A stretch of DNA of 7,897 nucleotides from an uncultured Selenomonadales bacterium (GCA_937915885.1 CALGGP010000212.1:1-7897); one strand, 5' to 3'; positions 1 through 6,103 are shown, numbered from the stretch's first letter. Made by a program: numbers and translations. Notes: generated by a model from the letters alone, not told the origin.

Positions 1-10
1 GATCGTGGTG

Positions 11-102
11 GGCGCCGACGACGCGGGTGGGCATGCTGTCCTCCGTTGGGCGCCGCGCTCGGAGGGCGGGAGCGTCGGCGGCGCCCCTCCATCCGTCGCC
101 CC
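11..102 (+). repeat. 92-base dispersed inverted-arm repeat, copy A
   Basis: This stretch aligns without gaps to 5443-5534: by my hand count 68 of 92 bases match (about 74%). The outer arms at 11-24 and 72-85 are inverted repeats with a single mismatch, and inside them CCTCCG at 40-45 can pair with CGGAGG at 60-65. The blocks shared by both copies are ACGCGGGTGGG, GTTGGGCGCCGCG and CCGTCGCCCC. The differences cluster in the inner part, which suits a conserved secondary structure. It lies beyond the 3' end of the leftward regulator gene. It could be a REP-like intergenic element, a MITE remnant or a structured RNA; nothing in it looks coding. Confidence 0.7.
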
Positions 103-103
103 A

Positions 104-152
104 GAACTCCCGAACTCCCAATTACGCATTACGCATTACGCATTCCTAATTG
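104..152. repeat. Tandem 8-mer and heptamer repeats beside the left outer stop codon
   Basis: GAACTCCC occurs twice back to back (104-111, 112-119). It is followed by three exact ATTACGC heptamers (121-141), one diverged unit ATTCCTA (142-148) and ATT. CAATTA (119-124) and TAATTG (147-152) form inverted ends. Read outward from the leftward gene, the 10-mer AATTAGGAAT begins four bases after the stop codon. The same 10-mer sits at the stop codon of the rightmost gene of the locus (5270-5279). The arrangement resembles the short tandemly repeated heptamers described in filamentous cyanobacteria, but common origin is not implied. Apart from copy A and these units, nothing else is recognisable in 1-155. 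Confidence 0.75.
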
Positions 153-155
153 CCT

Positions 156-1481
156 TTACCTGTCGTCGACCTTCATCAAATCCCATTCGCACTCAAATGT
201 GATCTTCTCGCTCGGTTCTTCGCTCGACCAACGTTCTTTGATCCGCTCCACCACGTCCGGCACATTCGACGAGCCGATGTTGTACAGCAACACTATGAAC
301 TGCGTCGAGTTACTTTTCGACACCACGTCACTCCGACGCAAGATCGACTTCAGCATATCCAAAAATTGATCGCTCACGTCCGACATTGCGATCGTCTCGT
401 CGTCCTCCGGCGCCTTCAACGTGATCAGCATGATGCAATCCGAATGCCGCTCCGCGCGGAACGTCCGACGCAAAAATCGATACACCGTCCTGAAATTGTC
501 GGGATGAAGAATCAGCGCCTCTTCGTCATGCCCGCGCTCCTCGAGAATCACTTCCATGTTCGACAGGCTCATCGTGTCCGCCATCTCCATGTCGTTGAGC
601 CGCTGATCGCTCCGATAGACGAAACAACCATGCTTGCCGCGCTGCTTGACGACGTAGAGCGCCTTATCCGCCTTCTGATACAGCTCCGAAAAATCCGTCC
701 CCTCAATCGGAACGAACACGCACCCGATCGATGTGCCCAGCGGGATCGCCATGTCCTCGCCCATCAGTTTTTTCGCTTCCGCCACGAGTATTTCATTCGC
801 CTTGCGCGTCCGATCGACAATCTCCGGCTCGTCCATGATCCCTTTGCAAAATCCGACAAACTCATCGCCGCCCATTCGCCCGATCAAATCTTCCTTGCCC
901 ATGATCTCGCGCAAGATGTTCGCAAACGTGATCAAAACTTTGTCGCCCATCGCATGCCCGTGTATGTCGTTGACCAGTTTGAAGCTGTCGAGATCGATCA
1001 TCAACAGCGCGCCCGACTCCGTCTTGCACAGCTCCGTCAATTGCTCCTCGCTCGACGCCTTGTTGATCAAGCCCGTCAACGCGTCCGTCTCCGCCGTTTT
1101 GCGCAGCCCTTGAATTTTTTCTACCGTCTGCAGGATATTTGCGACACGTCGAAGAAGTATATCGGGCAAGAACGGCTTCTTTATGAAATCCATCGCGCCG
1201 TTTTCAAACCCCTGCACTTCTGTCTGTTGATCGTCGTCGGCAGTCATAAACATGAACGGGATAATCGTGTTGTATTCGTTTTGCAACGTCGACTGCAATT
1301 CGTAGCCGCTCATGCCCGGCATCCGAAGGTCCGACAAAACCATGTCGGGACGCTCCTGACGATAGACTTCGATCGCCTCCTGCCCCGAACTCGCGCACAC
1401 CACATCGTATTGCGTCGCCAACATATTTTCCGTCATCATCAGCGACACAAGCATATCGTCGACCACCAGTATTTTTTTCAA
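156..1481 (-). CDS. Response regulator: REC-GGDEF diguanylate cyclase with degenerate C-terminal GGDEF-like domain
   Basis: A cytoplasmic output regulator of 441 residues. The receiver domain (about 1-120) has acidic pair D8/D9, phosphoacceptor D51 in SDLRMPG, T80 and K102. The GGDEF domain (about 128-290) has TDALTGL, the metal-binding DLDSFK, NDIHGH and an intact GGDEF at 204-208, so it should convert two GTP to cyclic di-GMP. The inhibitory RxxD motif expected five residues before GGDEF reads GKED (195-198), so it is lost. The C-terminal part (about 325-441) looks like a second GGDEF fold whose signature is NSTQF (391-395), but it keeps RRSD (382-385) at the right spacing. The start chosen is TTG at 1481, because AAAGGAG lies 8 bases upstream and the protein then opens directly with the receiver strand KKILVVDD. 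An ATG at 1532 would add 17 residues. It is divergent from the Hpt-lipoprotein-kinase genes and is the probable final acceptor of their phosphoryl group. Confidence 0.9.
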   Translation of the reverse strand: MKKILVVDDMLVSLMMTENMLATQYDVVCASSGQEAIEVYRQERPDMVLSDLRMPGMSGYELQSTLQNEYNTIIPFMFMTADDDQQTEVQGFENGAMDFIKKPFLPDILLRRVANILQTVEKIQGLRKTAETDALTGLINKASSEEQLTELCKTESGALLMIDLDSFKLVNDIHGHAMGDKVLITFANILREIMGKEDLIGRMGGDEFVGFCKGIMDEPEIVDRTRKANEILVAEAKKLMGEDMAIPLGTSIGCVFVPIEGTDFSELYQKADKALYVVKQRGKHGCFVYRSDQRLNDMEMADTMSLSNMEVILEERGHDEEALILHPDNFRTVYRFLRRTFRAERHSDCIMLITLKAPEDDETIAMSDVSDQFLDMLKSILRRSDVVSKSNSTQFIVLLYNIGSSNVPDVVERIKERWSSEEPSEKITFECEWDLMKVDDR

Positions 1482-1512
1482 CTCCCCAACTCCTTTGCAC
1501 GTAAACTCAATC

Positions 1513-1549
1513 GGTACCTCATATTGTACCATGGATTTTGCCTCTTCAA
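1513..1549 (-). promoter_or_regulatory. Possible leftward promoter with GGTAC-N8-GTACC inverted repeat
   Basis: On the minus strand TTGAAG (1549-1544) and TACAAT (1528-1523) could be -35 and -10 boxes, but the spacer of 15 bases is short; CAATAT at 1526-1521 would give 17 bases but is a poorer -10. An inverted repeat, GGTAC (1513-1517) and GTACC (1526-1530), overlaps the -10 region and could be an operator. The spacer between the two divergent starts is 108 bases. A self-complementary A6-TA-T6 block (1559-1572) lies just before the ribosome binding site of the rightward genes. I found no convincing rightward promoter here. Confidence 0.35.
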
Positions 1550-1589
1550 TACTGTCATAAAAAATATTTTTTGGTTGGAGGTTGCATGA

Positions 1590-1928
1590 ATGATCACGAT
1601 CGAAAAGCTCAACGCCATGGGCGTCGACACCAAACAGGGGCTCGCGCGCTGCATGAACAACGAAAAATTTTACATCAAAATGGTGCAGATGGGGATCAAG
1701 GACAAACATTTTGAGATGCTCGAGAAGGCGATCGAAGAAAAAAACATCGCGGACGCCTTCGAGTCGGCGCATGCGCTCAAGGGAATTATCGGCAATCTCG
1801 CGATCACTCCGATCTATGCGCCGTTGAATCGAATGACGGAAATGCTCCGAGCAAAGATGAATGCCAATTACGCGCCGATCTACAAACCGATCAAAGACGC
1901 GCGCGAAAAAATTTTGAGCGAACTGTGA
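1590..1928 (+). CDS. Stand-alone histidine phosphotransfer (Hpt) protein
   Basis: A small cytoplasmic four-helix phosphocarrier of 112 residues, the normal size for a single Hpt domain. The family signature AHALKGIIGNL is present, with phosphorylatable H61 and the conserved K64-G65. There is no signal peptide, membrane segment or kinase domain. GGAGG at 1577-1581 lies 8 bases before the ATG. It is the first of three rightward genes, with 22 bases to the lipoprotein gene. Hybrid kinases ending in a receiver need an Hpt to pass phosphate on to a second receiver. The kinase two genes downstream lacks its own Hpt, and a free response regulator is divergent, so this protein most likely carries phosphate between D691 of the kinase and D51 of the cyclase. 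Partner specificity is inferred from gene order only. Confidence 0.9.
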   Translation: MITIEKLNAMGVDTKQGLARCMNNEKFYIKMVQMGIKDKHFEMLEKAIEEKNIADAFESAHALKGIIGNLAITPIYAPLNRMTEMLRAKMNANYAPIYKPIKDAREKILSEL

Positions 1929-1950
1929 TTGACTGAAAGGAGTTACTGCA

Positions 1951-2967
1951 ATGTTTAAGAGACTGCTCGCTCTCGTTTTGACGGTGATGATGCTGTTGAC
2001 GGTCGGCTGCGGAGGCGACAATCAATCCGCCGAGCCCGCCAAGAAAGCCGCCAACAATCTCGTCATTTACACGTCGATGAAGGAGGCGCTGATCGGCAAC
2101 ATCGTCGCCGGTTTCAAGGCGAAATATCCCGATATCGAAGTCGACTATCAATCGGCGGGCGCCGGAAAAATTATGGCGAAGCTCGACGCCGAACGCCAGA
2201 GCGGACAAATTTTGGCGGACATCATTTGGACGAGCGAAGTCCCCGACTTCTATCAGATGAGACAAGAAGGGCTGCTCGAGAAATTTACTCCCGCCGCCTT
2301 CAACGAAATTCTCAATCCGTTTGACGACTATGACGGCTCGTTTACCGCCGTGCGGCTCGGCACGCTCGGCATCGTGATCAACACCGACGACGTTACGACG
2401 CCGCCCACGACGTGGGAAGAAATTGCGACCGGCGCTCAGTATAAAGACGCGTTCGGGATCGCCGACCCCGCGCTCAGCGGCACCGCTTATATGAGCGTCG
2501 CGCTGCTCGAAAAGCAATTCGGTTGGGATTATCTCGTCCGACTGCATGACAACGGCGCCGTCAAGAGCAAAGGCAGCGGTCGAGTGATCGAGGACACCGC
2601 CAACGGCACGTTGAAGGCATGCCTGGGCGTCGATTACATCACGGCGAGCCGCATCGACAAGGGCGATCCGCTCAAGATGGTTTATCCGAAGGAATTGATC
2701 ATGGTTCCGAGCCCCGTCGCGATCTTCAATCAATCGAAACACATGGACGCGGCGAAAAAATTTGTCGACTACATGATGACGCAAGAGGCTCAACAGAAGA
2801 TCGCCGACGCCGGCACCGTCCCCGTCCGTCGCGACGTGCAAATGCCGGAGAAATATAATCTGCCTTCGCCGGAGACCGCAATCGCAAACTGCATCAAGAT
2901 CAGTTACACCGAAATTCTGCCGCATAAGGACGAGACCATTAAAAAATTCTCGGAGCTGTTCAAATGA
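1951..2967 (+). CDS. Extracytoplasmic solute-binding lipoprotein (AfuA/FbpA-like, COG1840 type), no ABC partners
   Basis: A 338-residue lipoprotein. It has a basic N-terminus, a hydrophobic stretch, and TVGC ending at C20, the predicted lipidation site (T at -3 is slightly unusual). The mature protein begins with LVIYTSMKEAL, then FKAKYPDIEVDYQSAG and ADIIWTSE. This pattern is typical of the group-1 periplasmic binding proteins around Fe3+, 2-aminoethylphosphonate and phosphoglycerate binding proteins. The tandem tyrosine pair used by FbpA for iron is not evident: only one tyrosine occurs in CLGVDYITASR. I therefore do not assign iron. AAAGGAG (1936-1942) lies 8 bases before the ATG. No permease or ATPase gene is next to it; the next gene, 15 bases on, is a sensor kinase. 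The likely job is to present a ligand to that kinase, as PgtC does in the Salmonella Pgt system, rather than to import it. Confidence 0.88.
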   Translation: MFKRLLALVLTVMMLLTVGCGGDNQSAEPAKKAANNLVIYTSMKEALIGNIVAGFKAKYPDIEVDYQSAGAGKIMAKLDAERQSGQILADIIWTSEVPDFYQMRQEGLLEKFTPAAFNEILNPFDDYDGSFTAVRLGTLGIVINTDDVTTPPTTWEEIATGAQYKDAFGIADPALSGTAYMSVALLEKQFGWDYLVRLHDNGAVKSKGSGRVIEDTANGTLKACLGVDYITASRIDKGDPLKMVYPKELIMVPSPVAIFNQSKHMDAAKKFVDYMMTQEAQQKIADAGTVPVRRDVQMPEKYNLPSPETAIANCIKISYTEILPHKDETIKKFSELFK

Positions 2968-2982
2968 ACATGAGGATTCTCG

Positions 2983-5271
2983 ATGGACGACGATAAAATC
3001 ATTCCTCAAGCCCGTTCGGAAATTGCCCGAGTGGGCTTTTTTGGAAACAAGCGCAATGTCTTGATCGCGATCATCGGCTTGCCGCTGATCCTCGCGGTGA
3101 TTTTGGTCGGGCTGTATTTCTATTTCTCCGACGCGTTCAAGCCGCCCCCGACGGTCGAAGTCAAGGCGTATAATCATTTCGATCGGACGTTGCACGTCGT
3201 GATGAACGGCGATTATGCTCCGTACTCGTACGTCGACGACGAGGGCGATTATCTCGGCATGGACGTCGAGATGATAAACGAGATCGCCAATCGGCTGCAG
3301 ATGAACCTCGATTTAAAATTGCTGTCGAGGTCGGAAGCAAACAAGCGGTTTCGCGACGGGCGGGCGGATATTTTGATGCACGTCGAGTCGGATTTGATCC
3401 TCAACGATTCGACGGTGATAGCGACGTTGCCGACGACCGAAAAACAATATGTCGTCTACGGGCAACATGCGATCACGTCGGTAGCGGAGCTCTACGGTCG
3501 ACGTGTGGCGTCGTTGCATCGCATGCCGGGGCTCGGGCTCGACGATGAGGTGTCGTATCTCAATTCTTACGAGACGATTTTTGAAGGACTCAAGAGCGGC
3601 GAATACGAGTTTGCGATTTGCCCGATCCAGGTCGGCAACGAACTGCTCGAGAAGTTTGAGCTCGACGATGTGCAGCCGAGTTATGCGGTGACGCACGTCT
3701 ACGGGACGATCGCGATGCATCCGGCGGATACGCAATTGCGCGTGCGGATCAACGCGGTGCTGATTCAAATGCAGCAGGAGGGGCGGCTGGCGGCGCTCGA
3801 TCGCAAATGGATCAGTCACCATTACGAGAACATGACGATTGCGGAGATGATCGAAAATCGTCCGTGGCTGGTCACGTCGATAGTGTTTTCGATTTTCGTG
3901 GTGATTCTGTTGGTGCTCTACATCATCCTGCAGTATCGACACACGAAGGTGCAGGACGAGTTGTATCGCGACCTCAAGGAAAATCTGATTACGATCAACG
4001 AGCAGAAAGAACAGTTGAAGCATCAGCAGGTGGAGCTGATCGAGGCGAAGGAGCGCGCGGAGCAATCGAGCAAGGCGAAGACGACGTTCCTCTTCAATAT
4101 GTCGCATGACATTCGGACGCCGATGAATGCGATAATCGGCTATGTGGATTTGGCGAATGTGTTGCAGGCGCCGTGCGCGACGTGCACTCGCGAAAAGTGC
4201 CCGTATGAGATTCCGGCGAAACTGCATGACTTTCTGAAGAAGATCGGAGCGTCGAGCCAACATCTTTTGGCGCTGATCAATGATGTGCTCGAGATGAGTC
4301 GGATCGAAAACGGCAAGCTCGAACTGATAATCGCGGAGGACGACCTCGTCAAGGCGTTCGACGAAGTCAGGGACATGTTTAATGAGCAGATGGCGTCGAA
4401 GAACATCACCTTCACGGTGGACACGTCGGGCGTAAAAAATCGGCGTGTGATGTTTGACAAAAATCGGTTCGACAGAGTGATGCTGAATCTGTTGAGCAAC
4501 GCGTACAAATTTACGCCGGAGGGCGGCACGATCACAGTCACGCTGAAGCAGCTCGAGACAGAGGAGGAGGACGGAAAATTATTCGGGCATTACGAGATAC
4601 GAGTGAAGGACAGCGGGATTGGAATGACGGCGGAGTTCGCGGCGAAAGTGTTTGAAGCATTCGAGCGGGAGCGGACGTCGACGGTGAGCCGAATCCAAGG
4701 GACGGGTCTCGGGATGGCGATCACGAAAAATATAATCGATCTGATGGGCGGGACGATCGATGTGGTGACGGCGCCGGGCGAAGGGACGGAGTTCATCATC
4801 AACATTCGACCGGAGTGCTCGAGCGCGACGGAGGACGAGGCGGCGTCGGAGGAAGAAGAATCGCCCGAGAGCGCGTTCCTCGACTTCGATCACAAAAAAT
4901 TATTGTTGGTCGATGATATAGAAGTGAATCGTGAGATATCGAAGATGATGCTCGAGATGGCGGGCTTTGTGATCGAGCTGGCGACGAACGGTCGGGAGGC
5001 GGTCGACAAAGTAGCGGCGTCGGCGGCGGGCGAATATGCGGTGGTGCTGATGGATATACAGATGCCTGTGATGGACGGCTACTCGGCGACGCGCGAGATA
5101 AGGCAGCTGAGCGATCCGAAGTTGGCGTCGATCCCGATAATAGCGATGACGGCGAACGCGTTTAAGGAGGACATCAAAGCGGCGAAGGACGCGGGGATGA
5201 ACAGTCACATAGCGAAGCCGATAGACGTGCCGCAGATGATCGCGACGTTGACGGAAGTGCTGAAGGGATAA
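2983..5271 (+). CDS. Membrane hybrid histidine kinase: SBP_bac_3 sensor, HisKA, HATPase_c, receiver
   Basis: A 762-residue inner-membrane sensor. Order: short cytoplasmic N-terminus; membrane segment about 25-48; extracytoplasmic SBP_bac_3-like domain about 68-285; second membrane segment about 295-317; coiled linker about 320-365; dimerisation domain with H-box MSHDIRTP and phosphorylated H375; ATPase domain with N-box N506, G1 box D543-GIGM, G2 box GTGLGM (573-578); acidic linker about 612-632; receiver about 638-760 with D644/D645, phosphoacceptor D691, T723 and K745. The loop after the H-box helix carries an extra segment with C398, C401 and C406 (C-x2-C-x4-C). The sensor domain lacks an obvious arginine in the place where amino-acid binding proteins usually hold the ligand carboxylate, so its ligand may not be an amino acid. 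GAGGA (2972-2976) precedes the ATG by 6 bases. Last gene of the rightward unit; expected partners are the upstream lipoprotein and the Hpt protein. Confidence 0.95.
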   Translation: MDDDKIIPQARSEIARVGFFGNKRNVLIAIIGLPLILAVILVGLYFYFSDAFKPPPTVEVKAYNHFDRTLHVVMNGDYAPYSYVDDEGDYLGMDVEMINEIANRLQMNLDLKLLSRSEANKRFRDGRADILMHVESDLILNDSTVIATLPTTEKQYVVYGQHAITSVAELYGRRVASLHRMPGLGLDDEVSYLNSYETIFEGLKSGEYEFAICPIQVGNELLEKFELDDVQPSYAVTHVYGTIAMHPADTQLRVRINAVLIQMQQEGRLAALDRKWISHHYENMTIAEMIENRPWLVTSIVFSIFVVILLVLYIILQYRHTKVQDELYRDLKENLITINEQKEQLKHQQVELIEAKERAEQSSKAKTTFLFNMSHDIRTPMNAIIGYVDLANVLQAPCATCTREKCPYEIPAKLHDFLKKIGASSQHLLALINDVLEMSRIENGKLELIIAEDDLVKAFDEVRDMFNEQMASKNITFTVDTSGVKNRRVMFDKNRFDRVMLNLLSNAYKFTPEGGTITVTLKQLETEEEDGKLFGHYEIRVKDSGIGMTAEFAAKVFEAFERERTSTVSRIQGTGLGMAITKNIIDLMGGTIDVVTAPGEGTEFIINIRPECSSATEDEAASEEEESPESAFLDFDHKKLLLVDDIEVNREISKMMLEMAGFVIELATNGREAVDKVAASAAGEYAVVLMDIQMPVMDGYSATREIRQLSDPKLASIPIIAMTANAFKEDIKAAKDAGMNSHIAKPIDVPQMIATLTEVLKG

Positions 5272-5287
5272 TTAGGAATTAGGAATT
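5270..5287. repeat. ATTAGGA heptamer tandem at the right outer stop codon
   Basis: Two exact ATTAGGA units (5271-5277, 5278-5284) plus ATT begin inside the TAA stop codon of the hybrid kinase gene. Together with the preceding base they give the 10-mer AATTAGGAAT, also found in outward orientation four bases after the stop codon of the divergent regulator gene (142-151, minus strand). The locus is therefore closed at both ends by the same outward-facing motif. Confidence 0.65.
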
Positions 5288-5314
5288 GTGGGCGGCGTCG
5301 GCGCGGAGTGACGG

Positions 5315-5353
5315 GGTGACGAAAAAATTTTTTTCAAAAAATGCGCCGTCACC
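5315..5353. repeat. 7-base inverted repeat enclosing A/T block 1
   Basis: GGTGACG (5315-5321) and CGTCACC (5347-5353) are exact inverted repeats. They enclose the 20-base block A6-T7-C-A6 (5322-5341). A-runs follow at 5354-5360, so a minus-strand transcript would carry the hairpin after a U-run rather than before it, which argues against a simple leftward terminator. The same 20-base block recurs at 5423-5442. Confidence 0.6.
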
Positions 5354-5374
5354 AAAAAAACTGTATAAAAAAGG

Positions 5375-5398
5375 AGCCGTCCGATTGGGCGGCTTTTT
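5375..5398 (+). terminator. Rho-independent terminator of the Hpt-lipoprotein-kinase unit
   Basis: AGCCGTCC (5375-5382) pairs with GGGCGGCT (5387-5394) around a GATT loop, followed by a T-run that includes the last stem base (5394-5398). All eight pairs form in the rightward RNA, one as G-U; in the leftward RNA that position becomes an A-C mismatch, so the signal favours the plus strand. It starts 104 bases after the kinase stop codon. A six-base A-run precedes it. Confidence 0.85.
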
Positions 5399-5422
5399 CG
5401 ATCCCGTCCGCGCGGAGCCTCC

Positions 5423-5442
5423 AAAAAATTTTTTTCAAAAAA
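5423..5442. repeat. A/T block 2 (A6-T7-C-A6), exact copy of 5322-5341
   Basis: The 20 bases are identical to 5322-5341, with starts 101 bases apart, and they abut the left edge of the 92-base repeat copy B. The flanks of the two blocks differ. A6T6-type tracts are usually intrinsically bent and may bind nucleoid proteins; function here is unknown. Confidence 0.7.
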
Positions 5443-5534
5443 GGCGCCGCCAACGCGGGTGGGAACCGCTCCATAAGTTGGGCGCCGCGATACGTGGGTG
5501 GGGGCGTTGGCGGCGCCCACATAACCGTCGCCCC
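5443..5534 (+). repeat. 92-base dispersed inverted-arm repeat, copy B
   Basis: Gap-free match to 11-102. The outer arms are a perfect 14-base inverted repeat (5443-5456 and 5504-5517). At arm position 10 this copy has A pairing with T, where copy A has G pairing with C: a compensated change that keeps the pairing. The inner GTTGGGCGCCGCG with its GGCGCC palindrome is identical in both copies. It lies in the spacer between the convergent kinase and ctsR genes. In a long transcript it would fold into a strong stem with a branched top. Confidence 0.75.
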
Positions 5535-5576
5535 GCCCGATCACGACTCCTGATAAGGAACATGGGGCGGGCAAAA

Positions 5577-6041
5577 TCAGCTGAACTTCGACAGGGTGAC
5601 GAATATATGTCGCAAAATGCGCACCCGCTCTTCGGCGTCGATCGTCTTCGACGTGTAAACCGACAACACAAATTGCGTCATCAACACCGCCTCGCGCTTT
5701 GTCACCATCCGATTCTTCAACAGATAATTTATCATCGATTCTATGTACTCGTATTTGGTCTCCTCATTGATTTTGCTCAGCATATCCCGATAAATGAAGT
5801 CCCGAATGTCGGCGTCCTCGAGGATCGTGATCCGAATGTACCCTCCGAGCCCGCGCCGCGACTCCACCACAAAACCCCGCTCGTGCGTAAATCTCGTCGA
5901 CAGCACGTAGCTGATCTGCGACGGCGCACACGCGATCTTGTCCGCAAGCTCAGTCCTCTTGAGCTCCACCTTCCCGTCGCTTTGCTCCGACAGCCGCGCC
6001 AAAATATATTCCTCGATCGCATCGGAAATGTTGTTGACCAT
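5577..6041 (-). CDS. ctsR: CtsR, transcriptional repressor of class III heat-shock (clp) genes
   Basis: A 154-residue cytoplasmic DNA-binding dimer, the usual length for the family. N-terminal NISDAIEEYI, the helix-turn-helix region KRTELADKIACAPSQISYVLSTRF (split here only for naming: KRTELADK, then APSQISYV at 40-46) and the wing ERGFVVESRRG are diagnostic. The heat-sensing glycine loop of the wing, normally four glycines, reads RGLGGYIRI: G64, L65, G66, G67. The start is taken as ATG at 6041 because AGGTGG (6052-6047) sits five bases upstream; the GTG at 6050 overlaps that site. It has its own promoter and is cut off from rpmE by a terminator. The mcsA, mcsB and clpC genes that normally follow ctsR are absent: the next gene downstream is the convergent kinase, so partner genes must lie elsewhere or be missing. 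Confidence 0.95.
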   Translation of the reverse strand: MVNNISDAIEEYILARLSEQSDGKVELKRTELADKIACAPSQISYVLSTRFTHERGFVVESRRGLGGYIRITILEDADIRDFIYRDMLSKINEETKYEYIESMINYLLKNRMVTKREAVLMTQFVLSVYTSKTIDAEERVRILRHIFVTLSKFS

Positions 6042-6055
6042 TTTTACCACCTGCT

Positions 6056-6103
6056 TTCGACTTCAATTATATTTGACTTTTCGACGATATTCAAGTGTTT
6101 GAC
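6056..6103 (-). promoter_or_regulatory. ctsR promoter with four GTCRAA motifs (possible autoregulation)
   Basis: On the minus strand TTGAAT (6094-6089) and TATAAT (6071-6066) are separated by exactly 17 bases, a good housekeeping sigma-factor promoter. Four GTC(A/G)AA hexamers, all in the same orientation, overlap it: 6103-6098, 6085-6080, 6077-6072 and 6061-6056. CtsR operators elsewhere are direct repeats of GTCAAA with starts 10 bases apart. Here the starts are 18, 8 and 16 bases apart, so this is a variant arrangement or chance. Autorepression is therefore plausible but unproven. Confidence 0.7.

Larger units (their letters stand above)
5272..5576. other. 305-base non-coding spacer between convergent genes
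   Basis: No credible gene lies here; the open frames that cross it are low-complexity and lack ribosome binding sites. In order it holds a heptamer tandem, a GTGACG pair (5308-5313, 5316-5321), an A/T block inside a 7-base inverted repeat, a rho-independent terminator, a second identical A/T block, the 92-base repeat copy B, and a GC-rich inverted repeat (CCCGCCC 5532-5538, GGGCGGG 5565-5571, 26-base loop) directly after the ctsR stop codon. The last could slow transcription leaving ctsR but has no T-run in the proper place. Confidence 0.75.

Noticed and set aside
104..152. CRISPR-like array
   Set aside because: The units are 7-8 bases and directly adjacent, with no spacers and no cas genes nearby.
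1482..2021. N-terminal extension of the leftward regulator up to 2021
   Set aside because: It would overlap the Hpt gene on the other strand, and the extra sequence is antisense to it. The receiver domain starts at the TTG at 1481 with a good ribosome binding site.
1951..2967. Ferric iron binding protein assignment
   Set aside because: The overall fold family fits, but the tyrosine pair that binds iron in FbpA is not seen and no iron transporter genes accompany it.
5532..5571. Leftward terminator for ctsR from the CCCGCCC/GGGCGGG inverted repeat
   Set aside because: The loop is 26 bases long and no T-run follows in the leftward direction, so it does not meet the usual pattern.
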